From Asterionellopsis glacialis (taxonomy: Eukaryota > Bacillariophyta > Plagiogrammaphyceae > Rhaphoneidales > Asterionellopsidaceae): 15,580 nucleotides of DNA. The stretch is from assembly GCA_014885115.2 (NCBI GenBank), contig WKLE02006800.1:1-15580 (forward strand), given 5' to 3'. Both the position numbers and the translations under genes were made by a program. This document shows positions 1 to 8,195 of this stretch, one piece after another. Each line of letters starts with the position of its first letter. Positions within the stretch are counted from its first letter, which is position 1. The notes under the pieces were generated by a model, which made no database searches, was not told the DNA's origin, and saw only the letters and a list, made by a program, of their open reading frames with translations.

Positions 1-136
1 GTGGAGTATCGATGTGAAACTCACTAAAGAGTTCTTTTTGTTGTATTTGTCTTGTAAGTATGAAAGTAGTACTGTAATTTCTTTTACGTGGAATAAATAC
101 TAAATTTTTAAATGATTGGGACTGTTTATGAGAGAG

Positions 137-217
137 TGCATCAAATTGAGCAAGTGAATTTTGGGTTTGGTGCAGTTTGGAGTAGCCATTTTGATCCAGC
201 CAGCTCAATTTGATGCA
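137..217. repeat. perfect 15-bp inverted repeat with 51-nt spacer
   Basis: The 15-mer TGCATCAAATTGAGC at 137-151 is matched exactly by its reverse complement at 203-217, with 51 nt between the arms. A perfect 15-bp match this close is unlikely by chance. It could form a stem-loop or be a small MITE-like element, but no target duplication is evident and no second copy is visible in the window. Confidence 0.7.
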
Positions 218-235
218 GAAGAGTTTTAGGTGCGC

Positions 236-420
236 TCCATCATTAGTCCTACAGGTACTATGGTAGGACTAGGACTTCGAATTGGACCTACGAACGGTAC
301 TGGCGGTACACTTGGCCCTGTGTATTGGAATATGGAGTACCAGGTATTATACAGAAAGCAATCAGAGGTACCAGGTATGACATTTACCAGGTACCTGGTA
401 TGATGGTACCAGGTACTATC
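236..420. repeat. palindromic GGTACC/TACCAGGTA repeat cluster 1
   Basis: The 9-mer TACCAGGTA or its reverse complement TACCTGGTA occurs exactly at 338-346, 369-377, 385-393, 392-400 and 407-415. Two overlapping copies make the perfect 16-bp palindrome TACCAGGTACCTGGTA at 385-400. A related GTAGGACTAGGAC motif lies at 263-275. This is intergenic, and the same family recurs at 3760-3990 and 13960-14930. Confidence 0.85.
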
Positions 421-790
421 GAATGAAATACACTCTAGTGTACAGCTCAAAAATCCGGGGGAATCCAAAAAAAAAAATAATGTTAGCCCTAAATTTTTTT
501 TGAGATCGCTCCTCTGGCGGGAACACTTCTTTAAAAAAAAAAATCAATCACAAATGGAAGCCCGGTAGAAACATGGTACATATTCTACAGGAACAAAAAA
601 GATACATCAAAATACTGTACGAATTCTTTCAAAATTTTCACACAAGACAACCAGCCGCCATTGCTGACAATGGAGCCCAATTCTTCACCAACAAGCCACA
701 ACTGGTACCAAGTAATCTACCGAGCATGTACCGGGTAAAAGGTAGTACTAACTAAGTCTGTTCTAAACCTTATTGGGTTATAAGCCTATG

Positions 791-1180
791 CTATTTTCTA
801 TGTATTGCTTCTGGTTGCGTGTCTTCATGATGACGTGTGCGTATGTTCGTGGTATTTTTCAAAGTGACAAGTTGTATTGCAAATTTCTCAAGTGACACAT
901 CTTTTGCTATTTCAGTGGTTTTAGTCTTCTTTCCTTCTTTGTTTTTCATTATCACTGGTCTACTGTATCTGCATTTGTTGTTCCTGTTTTCTATATTTCC
1001 GTTTTTATCAAATATAATTCTGTTTCGTTCATAGTCTGACTTCACAATATTAATTCCGGATTCAGAGAAGTTTTCCTCCTTCATTATTTTGATGATCTGT
1101 GTGGGTACTTCTTTCCTGTCATTGTCATTTAGAATTGCCTTGGGTACGTAGTTGTGCTTGGTTTTGTTCAGTACATATTG
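791..1180 (-). pseudogene. retroelement C-terminal tail fragment, unrecognised
   Basis: This frame is open from 1180 to a TAA at 793-791, about 129 codons, and takes over near where the Cys-rich frame stops (TGA at 1170-1168). It reads YVLNKTKHNYVPKAIL and later KEENFSESGINIVKSD, ending DTQPEAIHRK. The composition is Lys/Asn/Glu-rich with no motif I recognise. The strand, position and abrupt frame handover suggest it is the last part of the same ORF displaced by an indel near 1170-1185. Its membership in the element is inference. Confidence 0.45.
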
Positions 1181-1709
1181 TCAATCAATGTGGTAGTTTC
1201 CATCTTTTTTATTTTCTGGATTTTCCACCCTTTTTTGTTATAATGTATCCACTCTCCTCCCACCATACAGTCTTCACATAAAACAATCAATTCTCCATTG
1301 AATTGTCTTTTGTACCATCCTTCATTTGGTTTGGTTATGATTCTTGTCTCGCACAAGGTACAGGATATCTTGTTTTCGTTGATACGTTTCCAATTTTTTG
1401 CTTTTGCATCTTCAAGGGCATCTCTGTAGTAGGGTTTCTTCTTCCATTCTTGCTCTGCTCTTTTAATAACAGCTTTAGCTTGTTCGTTAGGGGTGCATAT
1501 TGGACATAGCCATATTTGGCAGGTGTCCTCATGGACCATGATTTTTGTGAAAATTATGGAAGTACTTGCTTGTGTATTTTGAAAAATTCTAACTGTCATT
1601 TTTAGGGGGTGACTTGCTCTGTTTGAGTGTTGCATGCTCAGACGCTTTGTCTGGGAGGTGTTATAGGGGGGAGTGGTGGTATGTTGCTGCTCCATGCCCG
1701 CAGTATTTT
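1168..1709 (-). pseudogene. LINE C-terminal Cys-rich (zinc-binding-like) fragment
   Basis: The conceptual translation has three CxxC pairs in order: CPIC, CTLC, and CEDC with a following Trp-Ile-His. That spacing is reminiscent of a treble-clef or PHD-like zinc finger, although I cannot assign a family. The middle part (AEQEWKKKPYYRDALEDA) is Lys/Trp-rich and helical. It lies in the direct continuation of the decayed retroelement, in a frame shifted relative to the post-RT segment, so it is most simply the C-terminal nucleic-acid-binding part of ORF2. The first 20 or so codons may be out-of-frame noise. A host gene fragment is the alternative, but collinearity argues against it. Confidence 0.55.
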
Positions 1710-1739
1710 TCTATCCCACTACATCTCCAGGTAGTCATC

Positions 1740-2366
1740 TCACTCTTCATCTTGGACTCTTGGTACCCACATTTTGTTTGTGGCAACTTTTGGGTCTAGA
1801 GATCCTGGGAGGATTGCATTAAGTGCTTGGGCAAATGTGTTTCTAAAGGTGATTTGAGGGTGTCCACTTTTCCTTGGGTTTGTTGTCCAGGACAAAATGA
1901 GTTTTCTTGGTACTCGTTTGTTGTCCATCCTTGCAATTTTGCTTATCCATTGCAGTTGCCTCCTATATATTATGTCACTGATGGTTGGTAGACTTAGCCA
2001 CAGTCTGACGTCATAGTTCTTGATATGATATTTTTGCACGTGGTGCATATTATATCCTAGCAATTGTCCTAGGGCTGTGTGGTGGAATGCTTCTAGTCTC
2101 CTTCTTGATTTGGAGTTTAGTGCCTATGATTTGCAGCCCTATAGTACTGTGTTGAGAGGTATTGCTAGGTATATCCTGATTTTAGTATCTTGTGTCACAG
2201 AGTTACTTTTAAAGAATTTGTTCAATGAGTCAAGTTGTTGTTTGGCTTTCTTGATCCTGACACCTATTTTGTAGTCATCCTTTAGGTCTTCTGTTAACCA
2301 TGATCCTAGATATTTGAACTTGTTGGTCAGATTTATGTAGCCTCCTGCTACTTGTATCTTTTCCAA
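1740..2366 (-). pseudogene. LINE ORF2 fragment: post-RT (thumb and maturase-like) region
   Basis: The fragment begins with FKYLGSWLTEDL, the conserved post-RT motif of LINE elements, and later reads RRRLEAFHHTALGQLLGY and RRQLQWISKIARMDNKR, matching the family's RRLRWxGHVxRM-like region. Two in-frame TAG codons (2141-2139 and 2126-2124) interrupt VL*GCKS*AL exactly where relatives have Trp (WGCESWAL), so both look like TGG to TAG changes. The frame continues past a TGA (1742-1740) as DDYLEM, then another TAG, then WDRKILRAW. Those two stops also sit where Trp is plausible. Confidence 0.75.
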
Positions 2367-3013
2367 TGGTCCACTTTGTTGTCTTCATCTTCAAGTAGGC
2401 TTGGGGGGAAGTACATGGCTTCTGTTTTAAATTTCTTGTTGTCTTTCCCCATGTGCATCTTGAGTCCAAATATTTTGAAGTGGTGGAAGAGTAGATTTGC
2501 TGCTTTCATCATGTCTTCTTTGGTTTCAAAGAGGAAGAGTCCTTCATCTACATACAGTAGGTGAAGTAGTTTGAATAGTGTCCCTTTTGCTTTGATGTTC
2601 TGGCCTAGTAGTTGACCTTGATGGCTTTTCTCAAAGAATTTGTATTTTAGGAAGCTGAGATTCCATTCATCTTCCAATTTCTCTTCCAGTGTGTCTGCGA
2701 ATGCCAACATTAGTAGGAACACGAAGAGTAAGGGGGCCATATTGTCTCCTTGTTGTACACCAATGGTATATGGAATGGACGATTGTTCTTTCCCAACTGT
2801 TAGATTCACAAATACATTGGTGTACAATGTTTTCACTGCTTTTACTAGTTTTGGTGGTGCACCATGTATATCTAGTATTTCAAAGAGGAGTTTGTGGTTT
2901 ACAGTGTCAAAAGCTTTTATTAAGTCAATGGATAGTCCCCATGTTCCTTGGTTGTGGTATCGTCATGTTTGCAGTGCTGCTCTTGCAACGAATATTCCGT
3001 CCAGTGTTCCCTG
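2348..3013 (-). pseudogene. LINE ORF2 fragment: reverse transcriptase palm (motifs A, B, C)
   Basis: This frame carries the RT catalytic core. After TLDGIFVARAALQT comes an in-frame TGA (2965-2963, probably a former CGA Arg), then GTWGLSIDLIKAFDTVNH, which holds the motif A Asp. It continues through motif B (IGVQQGDNMAPLLFVF) to a motif C that reads LLYVDEGLFLF, where retroelement RTs normally have two Asp. The second acid here is Glu. Downstream FGLKMHMGKD fits the usual motif D area. The frame ends at a TAG (2350-2348) just after the expected continuation has moved to another frame near 2370. It is inactive by several independent lesions. Confidence 0.85.
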
Positions 3014-3777
3014 CCTGGTTGCAACCCATATTGGGTTTCAATTCCATGCTCCTGGATTATGGTCATAAGCCGTGCGTTGAGTATTCCACTCACTATTTGT
3101 ATGGTCATGTCTTTGAGGCATATGCCTCTCCAATTCGTGGGGTCGTGGGTGTCTCCTTTATTCTTATATAAGCATTTGAGTGTGGCTGAATGCCATTCTG
3201 CAGGGTCAGAGTCTCCATCAAAGAAGTCCTGGATAATGCCCAGGAAGTGCACTTTTGCATCCTCTGGGAGGTGTTTTATTGCTTCTGCAGTTACACTGGA
3301 TTTACTGGGAGATTTTTCGTTGGATGCCTTGTAAATTTGGTGTTGAAGTTCCTCAATTGTAATAGAGTCATCTAGTGTATGCATTGTCTCTTTTCGAGGT
3401 ATCATTTTCTTGATTTTTTCTATATCAATTGGGAGGCTTTTACCATTGAATATTTTTGAGAAGTGTGGTGTTACAACTGCTAGGTTTTGGTTATCCGTTT
3501 GTGCGAGTTTTCCGTCGGGTAGGCGCATTTTTAATTGTGTTGGACAATGGTGATGGCCTTCTGTTCCGCCTTCGAGTGTTCGTACGCTTTCCCATGCTTC
3601 TCTTGGTTTATGTTCAAAGTTTACTTTGGCTGTTTCTTCTGCTACGCTTTGAAACCATCTCTGTTTGGATTGTTTAATTTCCTTTCGTCGATGTGCTCTG
3701 CATTTTCGAAGTTCGTTGCGTTTGTAATCATTTGTTGGGTCGTCCGATGCTACTTTGTATGTACCTGTACCAGGTAC
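2920..3777 (-). pseudogene. LINE ORF2 fragment: pre-RT linker and RT fingers
   Basis: This frame is open for about 285 codons. The linker region reads KQRWFQSVAEE and PREAWESVRTLEGG, typical of the Lys/Arg/Trp-rich stretch between endonuclease and RT in LINEs. It is followed by the RT fingers motif DPTNWRGICLKD and a segment ending at YGLQPGR. After that the frame (EHWTEYSLQEQ and on to a TAA at 2920) no longer fits the family. The expected continuation, TLDGIFVARAALQ, lies in another frame from about 3013. I therefore place a 1- or 2-nt indel near 3015, and the last roughly 30 codons are out-of-frame sequence. The 5' end abuts repeat DNA with no start codon expected, so this is a truncated pseudogene piece. 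Confidence 0.8.
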
Positions 3778-3990
3778 TCAAGTCTATCAGGTTGGTCCTA
3801 CTATGTACCTGGTAGTCTAGTCTAGGTCCTACCTGGTATTATACCTGTTGAATTTAGGTATTTGATGTCTAGCTAGGTATCAACATATTTCCAACGCTGT
3901 ACCTGGTACCAGTACCTCGTACCTGGTACTGACTGTACATGTTGTTTTACCTTCTTGTCTTTACTGTATCGATACTACACCAGGTACAAT
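3760..3990. repeat. palindromic GGTACC/TACCAGGTA repeat cluster 2
   Basis: Exact TACCAGGTA/TACCTGGTA copies lie at 3768-3776, 3806-3814, 3830-3838, 3900-3908 and 3920-3928, with near copies (ACCAGTACC, ACACCAGGTAC) between and after them. GGTCCTA motifs occur beside them (about 3794 and 3825). The cluster begins at the truncated 5' end of the retroelement, so the element either inserted into this repeat DNA or the repeats spread next to it. Confidence 0.85.
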
Positions 3991-4718
3991 GAATAATAGA
4001 ATATAATAATATGATGTTCCAATAAATCATAATACTCCTATCATTTTATATGAGAAAAAATGGGAGAAAATGAACTGGCAGCTACGTATAGAATGTAATA
4101 CCGGTACATTTTCTCTGTACGTAGAATCGTACATAATTTTTTCAGATCTAGCGTCTGGCCATCAACATTATTCTTAAATAGAAATTTGACGGACAGACTT
4201 ATTTCCCTTTAATAATTAGTATCACCTTACACTACCATAAGGCAGACGAATTTTGTTCGAGCATTTCTCTCTAGACAAGTGCTGCCCGCCTGTGTAGACT
4301 GACTATTGCGGTCACAATTTTTCAACATCGACGTTGCGTTCAAGCAAGAGACGCGAACCGGGCTGCCCTTCGGTAAGTTTTTATCAAAGGTCAAACAAAG
4401 CGGACTTCATTGAGAGATTGTATCCGAAACATTTGACCGTGCAGGGACACCGTGTCGTTGTGTACTTAGGTGTATTTTGAATTTGTATGTCAGCTTGATT
4501 CGTTTCAACTCCTACAGTGTATCGGAGCGTTGTGTCTAAAGTGCAATCTCTACCGATAGACTCACGCGTAGAATCCCACTTGTGTACTCGTACTCATACG
4601 TAGCTGCAGTACCAGAAGATAATTCCGAACTGAGCGACCCTCACAAAAATAAGTTTCCAAGCGAAAGTTTCTCTTTCAATACACACAATACAACTTCAAC
4701 GTATCCACGACCGGGGCA
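3991..4718 (+). promoter_or_regulatory. 5' flank and probable 5' UTR of the zinc-finger-like gene
   Basis: The region is AT-rich to about 4260 and then more balanced. No TATA box stands out clearly, and I cannot place a transcription start. A short upstream ORF (ATG at 4487, stop at 4496-4498, three codons) sits inside the candidate UTR intron. The reading frame of the main ORF has an in-frame TAA upstream of its ATG (around 4650), which supports 4719 as the first in-frame start. Nothing else recognisable is present. Confidence 0.4.
4373..4517 (+). other. candidate 5' UTR intron
   Basis: A strong donor-like CGGTAAGTTT (GT at 4373) is followed by a pyrimidine-containing acceptor TCCTACAG ending at 4517, giving a 145-nt candidate intron in the leader of the downstream gene. 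It is longer than the 85-93 nt introns of the neighbouring gene, and there is no coding constraint to test it. Confidence 0.3.
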
Positions 4719-7700
4719 ATGTTTGGCAATCAGTTTGACGACCCGAACGACATGGCCGATGAAGCGTTACAAGAAGAGCTGGGTTTGACGGGAGCAGCAG
4801 GGCTTTCTCGTCTGGCTGCATCTCGTGCTGCTCTAGCTTACGGAGGAATGAGAGGAGCCCAGGGGGCTGCAAGACAAGACCAGGCTACAGCGCGACGAAT
4901 GGATGCTTCCAACTTTATGTCAATGCTACAAGGAGGTGACATGACAGATGCGCAATTCTCAGCCGCAGCCCCGTATGGGTATCAAAGGCAACAACAAGCT
5001 TCACCTTATCAAAGAGCATACTTGCAGCAGCAATCTGCTGCGGCAGCTGCAGCTGGATACGGCCTTGCTCCTGGAGATGCTGGTCTCGCCGCTCAGTACC
5101 GCCGAACGGCCAACTTTGGATACGGCACGGGTGTAAATCCCGATCAACGTTATGGGCACATGGGATTTCCACAAGGCGCACCGTCTGCTCGTGATTTCGC
5201 CGCGGGTGCGTACGGATACCAGGGTCGTCAAGTTCAAGAGTATGCACAACAAGCAGCTCTCATGGAGCGTCAATTGGCAGCCCAACAACAAAAACGACAG
5301 GAAGAAGAAGATGCAGCAGCCGCTGCTGCTATTGCAGCGGCAAACAAAAATTCGCCTACAAACCTTCCATCGTCCTCTCTCTCATACTTACCAGCAAACC
5401 AACAAGCAAAACCTTCCACCGTGAAAAGCTCAGACCGGCCTCGACCGGGAAGAGGCGGAAGAGGCCCTGGGCGTGGAGGCAGAGGACGTGGACGAGGAGG
5501 CAGAGGGCGTGGAAAATCTGCAACGGCAAAGCAGAAAGAACCATCATCTCCGGCAGGCATTGATACGCAAAGGTACTTTCCCGGTTGTGTACGTTTGGGA
5601 TTGGAAGAAGACAAATATTGGTTATCTGAACTTCAAGTCTACTTGCGTTCTAATTTCGCCGAAGCCTTTGGAGCGACCGAGCAAGACATCGCTGCGCCAA
5701 TGCATGGGCGAAATAAGCCGATAGCCCTGGGGCAGGTCGGTATCCGCTGTATGCACTGCAAAAATGATGCACCGGCTGATCGTGGCCAACAAGCTACTTC
5801 TTACCCAAGTCTTATCAGTGGTATTTACAATTCTGTTCAGCAGATGCTACGACTCCATTTTGATTGCTGTCTAGCTATGCCAGCAGAAGTTCGTCAAAAA
5901 ATCGAAGCACTTAAGGTTTCCAGTTCCGCTCGAGGTGGGCGAAAACAATATTGGATTGACTCTGCAAAACGTTTGGGACTTGTAGACACACCACACGGAA
6001 TTCATTGGGGCAGAGATCCCTACGGTGCAGTACCTCCTCTGACAGGTCCCTCAATCGTATCTGACGAAAAAGAAAAGGTTCCGAGTGATCCAACGCTCGG
6101 CACGACAGAGAAGCCTCCCGCTGAAGCAGCCGAGAAACCGGTTGAACATCCTCCAGAGGAGGATGAAGAAATGTATCCGTTGGTTATTCCGGATGATAAG
6201 CCTTTGATATCCGATTATCTTTATCTTACTCTAGAGCAAATGCAACCGTGTAGGCTCATGGAAGCAGATAAAGTAGGATGCTACAAAGGTCGAAAGGTCG
6301 GGTTTCCAGGACTGGCATGTAAGCATTGTGTTGGGCAAGCTGGTTGCGGTAGATACTTTCCGGCATCCGAAGCATCGCTTTCTCAGACCACTACTTCCCA
6401 AACGATTATGAATCATGTTCGTAATTGTCGCCGCTGTCCAATTGAAATCAGGGAAAATCTAGAGCTGATGAAGCGAGCTCGTATGGGTCCCGATGGTAAA
6501 CGCGCGGACAAACCTAAGCATGGTGGGCGTAAAGTATTTTTCCACCGCTTGTGGTGCAGAATTCAACGTGTCCCAATGGACGAAGAGGAAGAAAATACAA
6601 AGAAGAAGGGTACTGGTACTTGGTCACGTCAGAAGAAGGGTGGACTCGGAAAGAAATCCAAAGCCCAGAGGCGTTCACCTCTGGACTCATCCTCTGATAC
6701 AAGCTCTAGTGATCTAGACGACAATGATGACTACCAAAAGAACAGACTCGCCGGATCATCTTCTTCGTCTTCAGAGACTGAGACGGACACGGAAGAGTCG
6801 GTTACATCATCATCATCATCTGATGGCAGCTCAGATGATGCAAGTTCCGATGCAGCAGGAGGTCAATCAAGATCGAGTGGCATTTCATCGAGCAAGTACA
6901 AAGGAAAGCGGAGTTCAATATCAAGAAAGAAAAAAGATTTAACGGCCTATGATGGGTGCGTCAGACTTACGAAACCAGATGATGCTCATTGGCTGTCCGA
7001 CATCCACTGCTATGTCCGAAGTGAGTTAGTTGAAGTGTTTAGTCTTACGAAAGATGATAGCTTGAATGGCTACGGAGGGAGGAAAGAGCCAGCGATTAGC
7101 CAAGTTGGAGTTCGATGTGTATTCTGCAAGAATTTGGAAGAGTCGGAACGGCCGATCGGGTACATGTATTTTCCTGACTCGGTGGCTGCCATTCATACGA
7201 AGGTAAACGACTTAATTCGCTTGCATTTTCCTTCCTGCCCGGCTATGCCTGAAGACGTCAAGGAAACTTTCAAATCACTTCGTGGATTCGGCGCTAAGGC
7301 CATAGGCGATCAGCAAGGCTACTGGATCGATGCTGCAAAAGATATCGGCATGGAAGATGTCAATCCCGAGGAGCCCGGAGAAGTCAATTGGGGTATCACC
7401 TTTCGTCGTGACCCATTGCAACCGAGCCCGGCCGATGAACTGGACAGGGAAAATGTTGGTGCAGGAAGCTCGTCTTCAAGCAAGACTTCGCTTGTTCGCT
7501 CCGAGGATCGAGGACTTTGCACGGATCATGTAACCCTATTGCTACGCCAGGTAAAACCATGCCGATTTAAAAAAAGTGACCGTCGCGGTGGGCCTGGCGC
7601 GCGAGGTCGTGATCGTGTTATTGGATTTCCTGGCCTTTCCTGCAAGCATTGTATAACAAAAAATAACTTTGGAAGGTACTTCCCAGTTTCTGCAAAGAAT

Positions 7701-8195
7701 CTTACAGATAATACCGCAAACTCCCTTCAGGCACACGTGGCCACATGTAGTAGATGTCCTGATTCTATCAAAGCATCGCTCGCATATCTTTTGCATCGCA
7801 GTGTTCTACAAAAGTCAGAGCTTAGCGGCAGCTGGAAGAAAACCTTTTTTAAACGTGTCTGGGACAGACTGCATGTCGAACGTGCTTGGAGCACGGTGAA
7901 TGATGGAGAAGGGAAAGATGATGATAGCATATCTTCTTCTTCGGATAATGATGAACTGGAAAGTAAAGGTGGTAGCGGTGGGACTGACAGTGATGATGAG
8001 GAACTTGGCGAGGACATGACTGACCTCATCAAAGCGGCCGCTCACTGGCTATCAGAGCAAGAAGAAAGTACCGATTCTGTTACAAGAAGTCGAGCTAGGG
8101 GAAGAGGACTGCCTGGGAAAAGGCTACTTCCGTTTTCCCCAAGAGGCCGTGGAAGAGGCAGCCTCACTTCAAAAAGGAGAAGAGTGCATTTTTAA
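4719..8195 (+). CDS. unrecognised 1158-residue protein with four C2HC zinc-finger-like modules and RGG boxes
   Basis: The gene is a single intronless ORF starting at the first in-frame ATG. Residues 1-235 are Gln/Ala/Gly-rich, and an RGG/GRG box spans about 240-266. Module A1 (about 284-445) has C344, C347, H380, C384. Module B1 (about 485-620) has C534, C537, H566, C570, C573. A basic then Ser/Asp-rich linker (about 620-740) leads to A2 (about 742-900: C800, C803, H836, C840) and B2 (about 935-1060: C975, C978, H1006, C1010, C1013). The tail is acidic, then RG-rich, ending in a basic SKRRRVHF that could be a nuclear signal. All four modules share a VG[IVF]..C..C start, a YFP-like centre (SYP in A1) and H(x3-4)C plus Pro. 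I do not recognise a named domain. A nuclear nucleic-acid or chromatin role is inferred from the RGG boxes, the fingers and the basic tail. Confidence 0.9.
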   Translation: MFGNQFDDPNDMADEALQEELGLTGAAGLSRLAASRAALAYGGMRGAQGAARQDQATARRMDASNFMSMLQGGDMTDAQFSAAAPYGYQRQQQASPYQRAYLQQQSAAAAAAGYGLAPGDAGLAAQYRRTANFGYGTGVNPDQRYGHMGFPQGAPSARDFAAGAYGYQGRQVQEYAQQAALMERQLAAQQQKRQEEEDAAAAAAIAAANKNSPTNLPSSSLSYLPANQQAKPSTVKSSDRPRPGRGGRGPGRGGRGRGRGGRGRGKSATAKQKEPSSPAGIDTQRYFPGCVRLGLEEDKYWLSELQVYLRSNFAEAFGATEQDIAAPMHGRNKPIALGQVGIRCMHCKNDAPADRGQQATSYPSLISGIYNSVQQMLRLHFDCCLAMPAEVRQKIEALKVSSSARGGRKQYWIDSAKRLGLVDTPHGIHWGRDPYGAVPPLTGPSIVSDEKEKVPSDPTLGTTEKPPAEAAEKPVEHPPEEDEEMYPLVIPDDKPLISDYLYLTLEQMQPCRLMEADKVGCYKGRKVGFPGLACKHCVGQAGCGRYFPASEASLSQTTTSQTIMNHVRNCRRCPIEIRENLELMKRARMGPDGKRADKPKHGGRKVFFHRLWCRIQRVPMDEEEENTKKKGTGTWSRQKKGGLGKKSKAQRRSPLDSSSDTSSSDLDDNDDYQKNRLAGSSSSSSETETDTEESVTSSSSSDGSSDDASSDAAGGQSRSSGISSSKYKGKRSSISRKKKDLTAYDGCVRLTKPDDAHWLSDIHCYVRSELVEVFSLTKDDSLNGYGGRKEPAISQVGVRCVFCKNLEESERPIGYMYFPDSVAAIHTKVNDLIRLHFPSCPAMPEDVKETFKSLRGFGAKAIGDQQGYWIDAAKDIGMEDVNPEEPGEVNWGITFRRDPLQPSPADELDRENVGAGSSSSSKTSLVRSEDRGLCTDHVTLLLRQVKPCRFKKSDRRGGPGARGRDRVIGFPGLSCKHCITKNNFGRYFPVSAKNLTDNTANSLQAHVATCSRCPDSIKASLAYLLHRSVLQKSELSGSWKKTFFKRVWDRLHVERAWSTVNDGEGKDDDSISSSSDNDELESKGGSGGTDSDDEELGEDMTDLIKAAAHWLSEQEESTDSVTRSRARGRGLPGKRLLPFSPRGRGRGSLTSKRRRVHF
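6790..6850 (+). repeat. in-frame trinucleotide (Ser/Asp) low-complexity tract
   Basis: A TCA/ATC trinucleotide run around 6804-6820, within a longer Ser/Asp-rich stretch, encodes poly-Ser in the linker between modules B1 and A2. It is likely to vary in length between alleles. Confidence 0.6.

Larger units (their letters stand above)
1..790. other. left intergenic region, AT-rich with short repeats
   Basis: I see no convincing gene here. Positions 1-102 read open in one plus-strand frame for about 33 codons before a TAA, which could be the tail of a gene entering from the left, but the reading is AT-rich and unrecognised. The stretch holds a 15-bp inverted repeat (137-217), a dense cluster of TACCAGGTA-type repeats (about 236-420), and A/T homopolymer runs around 468-542. 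A short plus-strand reading at 573-755 resembles nothing I know and ends inside further GTACC-rich sequence. The 3' untranslated end of the minus-strand retroelement probably lies somewhere in 490-790, but I cannot place its end. Confidence 0.5.
791..3777 (-). mobile_element. decayed, 5'-truncated non-LTR (LINE-type) retrotransposon
   Basis: Read on the minus strand from 3777 to 791, consecutive conceptual fragments follow the order of a LINE ORF2. They are a pre-RT linker (RWFQSVAEE), RT fingers (WRGICLKD), palm motif A (IDLIKAFDTVNH), motif B (GVQQGDNMAPLL), a motif C-like YVDE, post-RT (FKYLGSWLTE; RRQLQWISKIARMDNKR) and a Cys-rich C-terminal part. Known LINEs carry an apurinic-type endonuclease upstream of this linker. 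It is absent, and the reading stops at a TGA (3780-3778) inside the GTACC repeat cluster, as expected of 5' truncation. Frame changes near 3015, 2370, 1700 and 1185, plus several in-frame stops, show it is inactive. No LTR, integrase or clear target-site duplication was seen. The 3' end is uncertain and may reach the A/T runs near 500. Confidence 0.85.

Noticed and set aside
1..102. Possible gene tail at the left edge (plus frame 2, about 33 codons)
   Set aside because: AT-rich with no motif, and too short to separate from chance.
385..400. CRISPR-like or prophage attachment palindrome
   Set aside because: Repeats are irregularly spaced, have no unique spacers of constant length and sit in a eukaryotic context, so this is not a CRISPR array or an att site.
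573..755. Plus-strand 60-codon open frame with an ATG
   Set aside because: No recognisable family, an AT-rich context, and an end inside GTACC-rich repeat sequence. Probably a chance ORF.
2640..3171. Long plus-strand open frames opposite the RT
   Set aside because: They are antisense shadows of the RT reading, which has unmistakable motif A and B signatures.
791..3777. Group II intron or LTR-type RT as the source of the reverse transcriptase
   Set aside because: The order linker, WRGI, KAFDTVNH, GVQQGD, then FKYLGSW and RRQLQW is LINE-type. There is no integrase, protease, LTR or intron RNA structure.
4582..4788. Plus-strand open frame overlapping the start of the finger gene
   Set aside because: GTG start in a eukaryotic context, and a different frame from the main ORF. 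It is a shadow over the leader.
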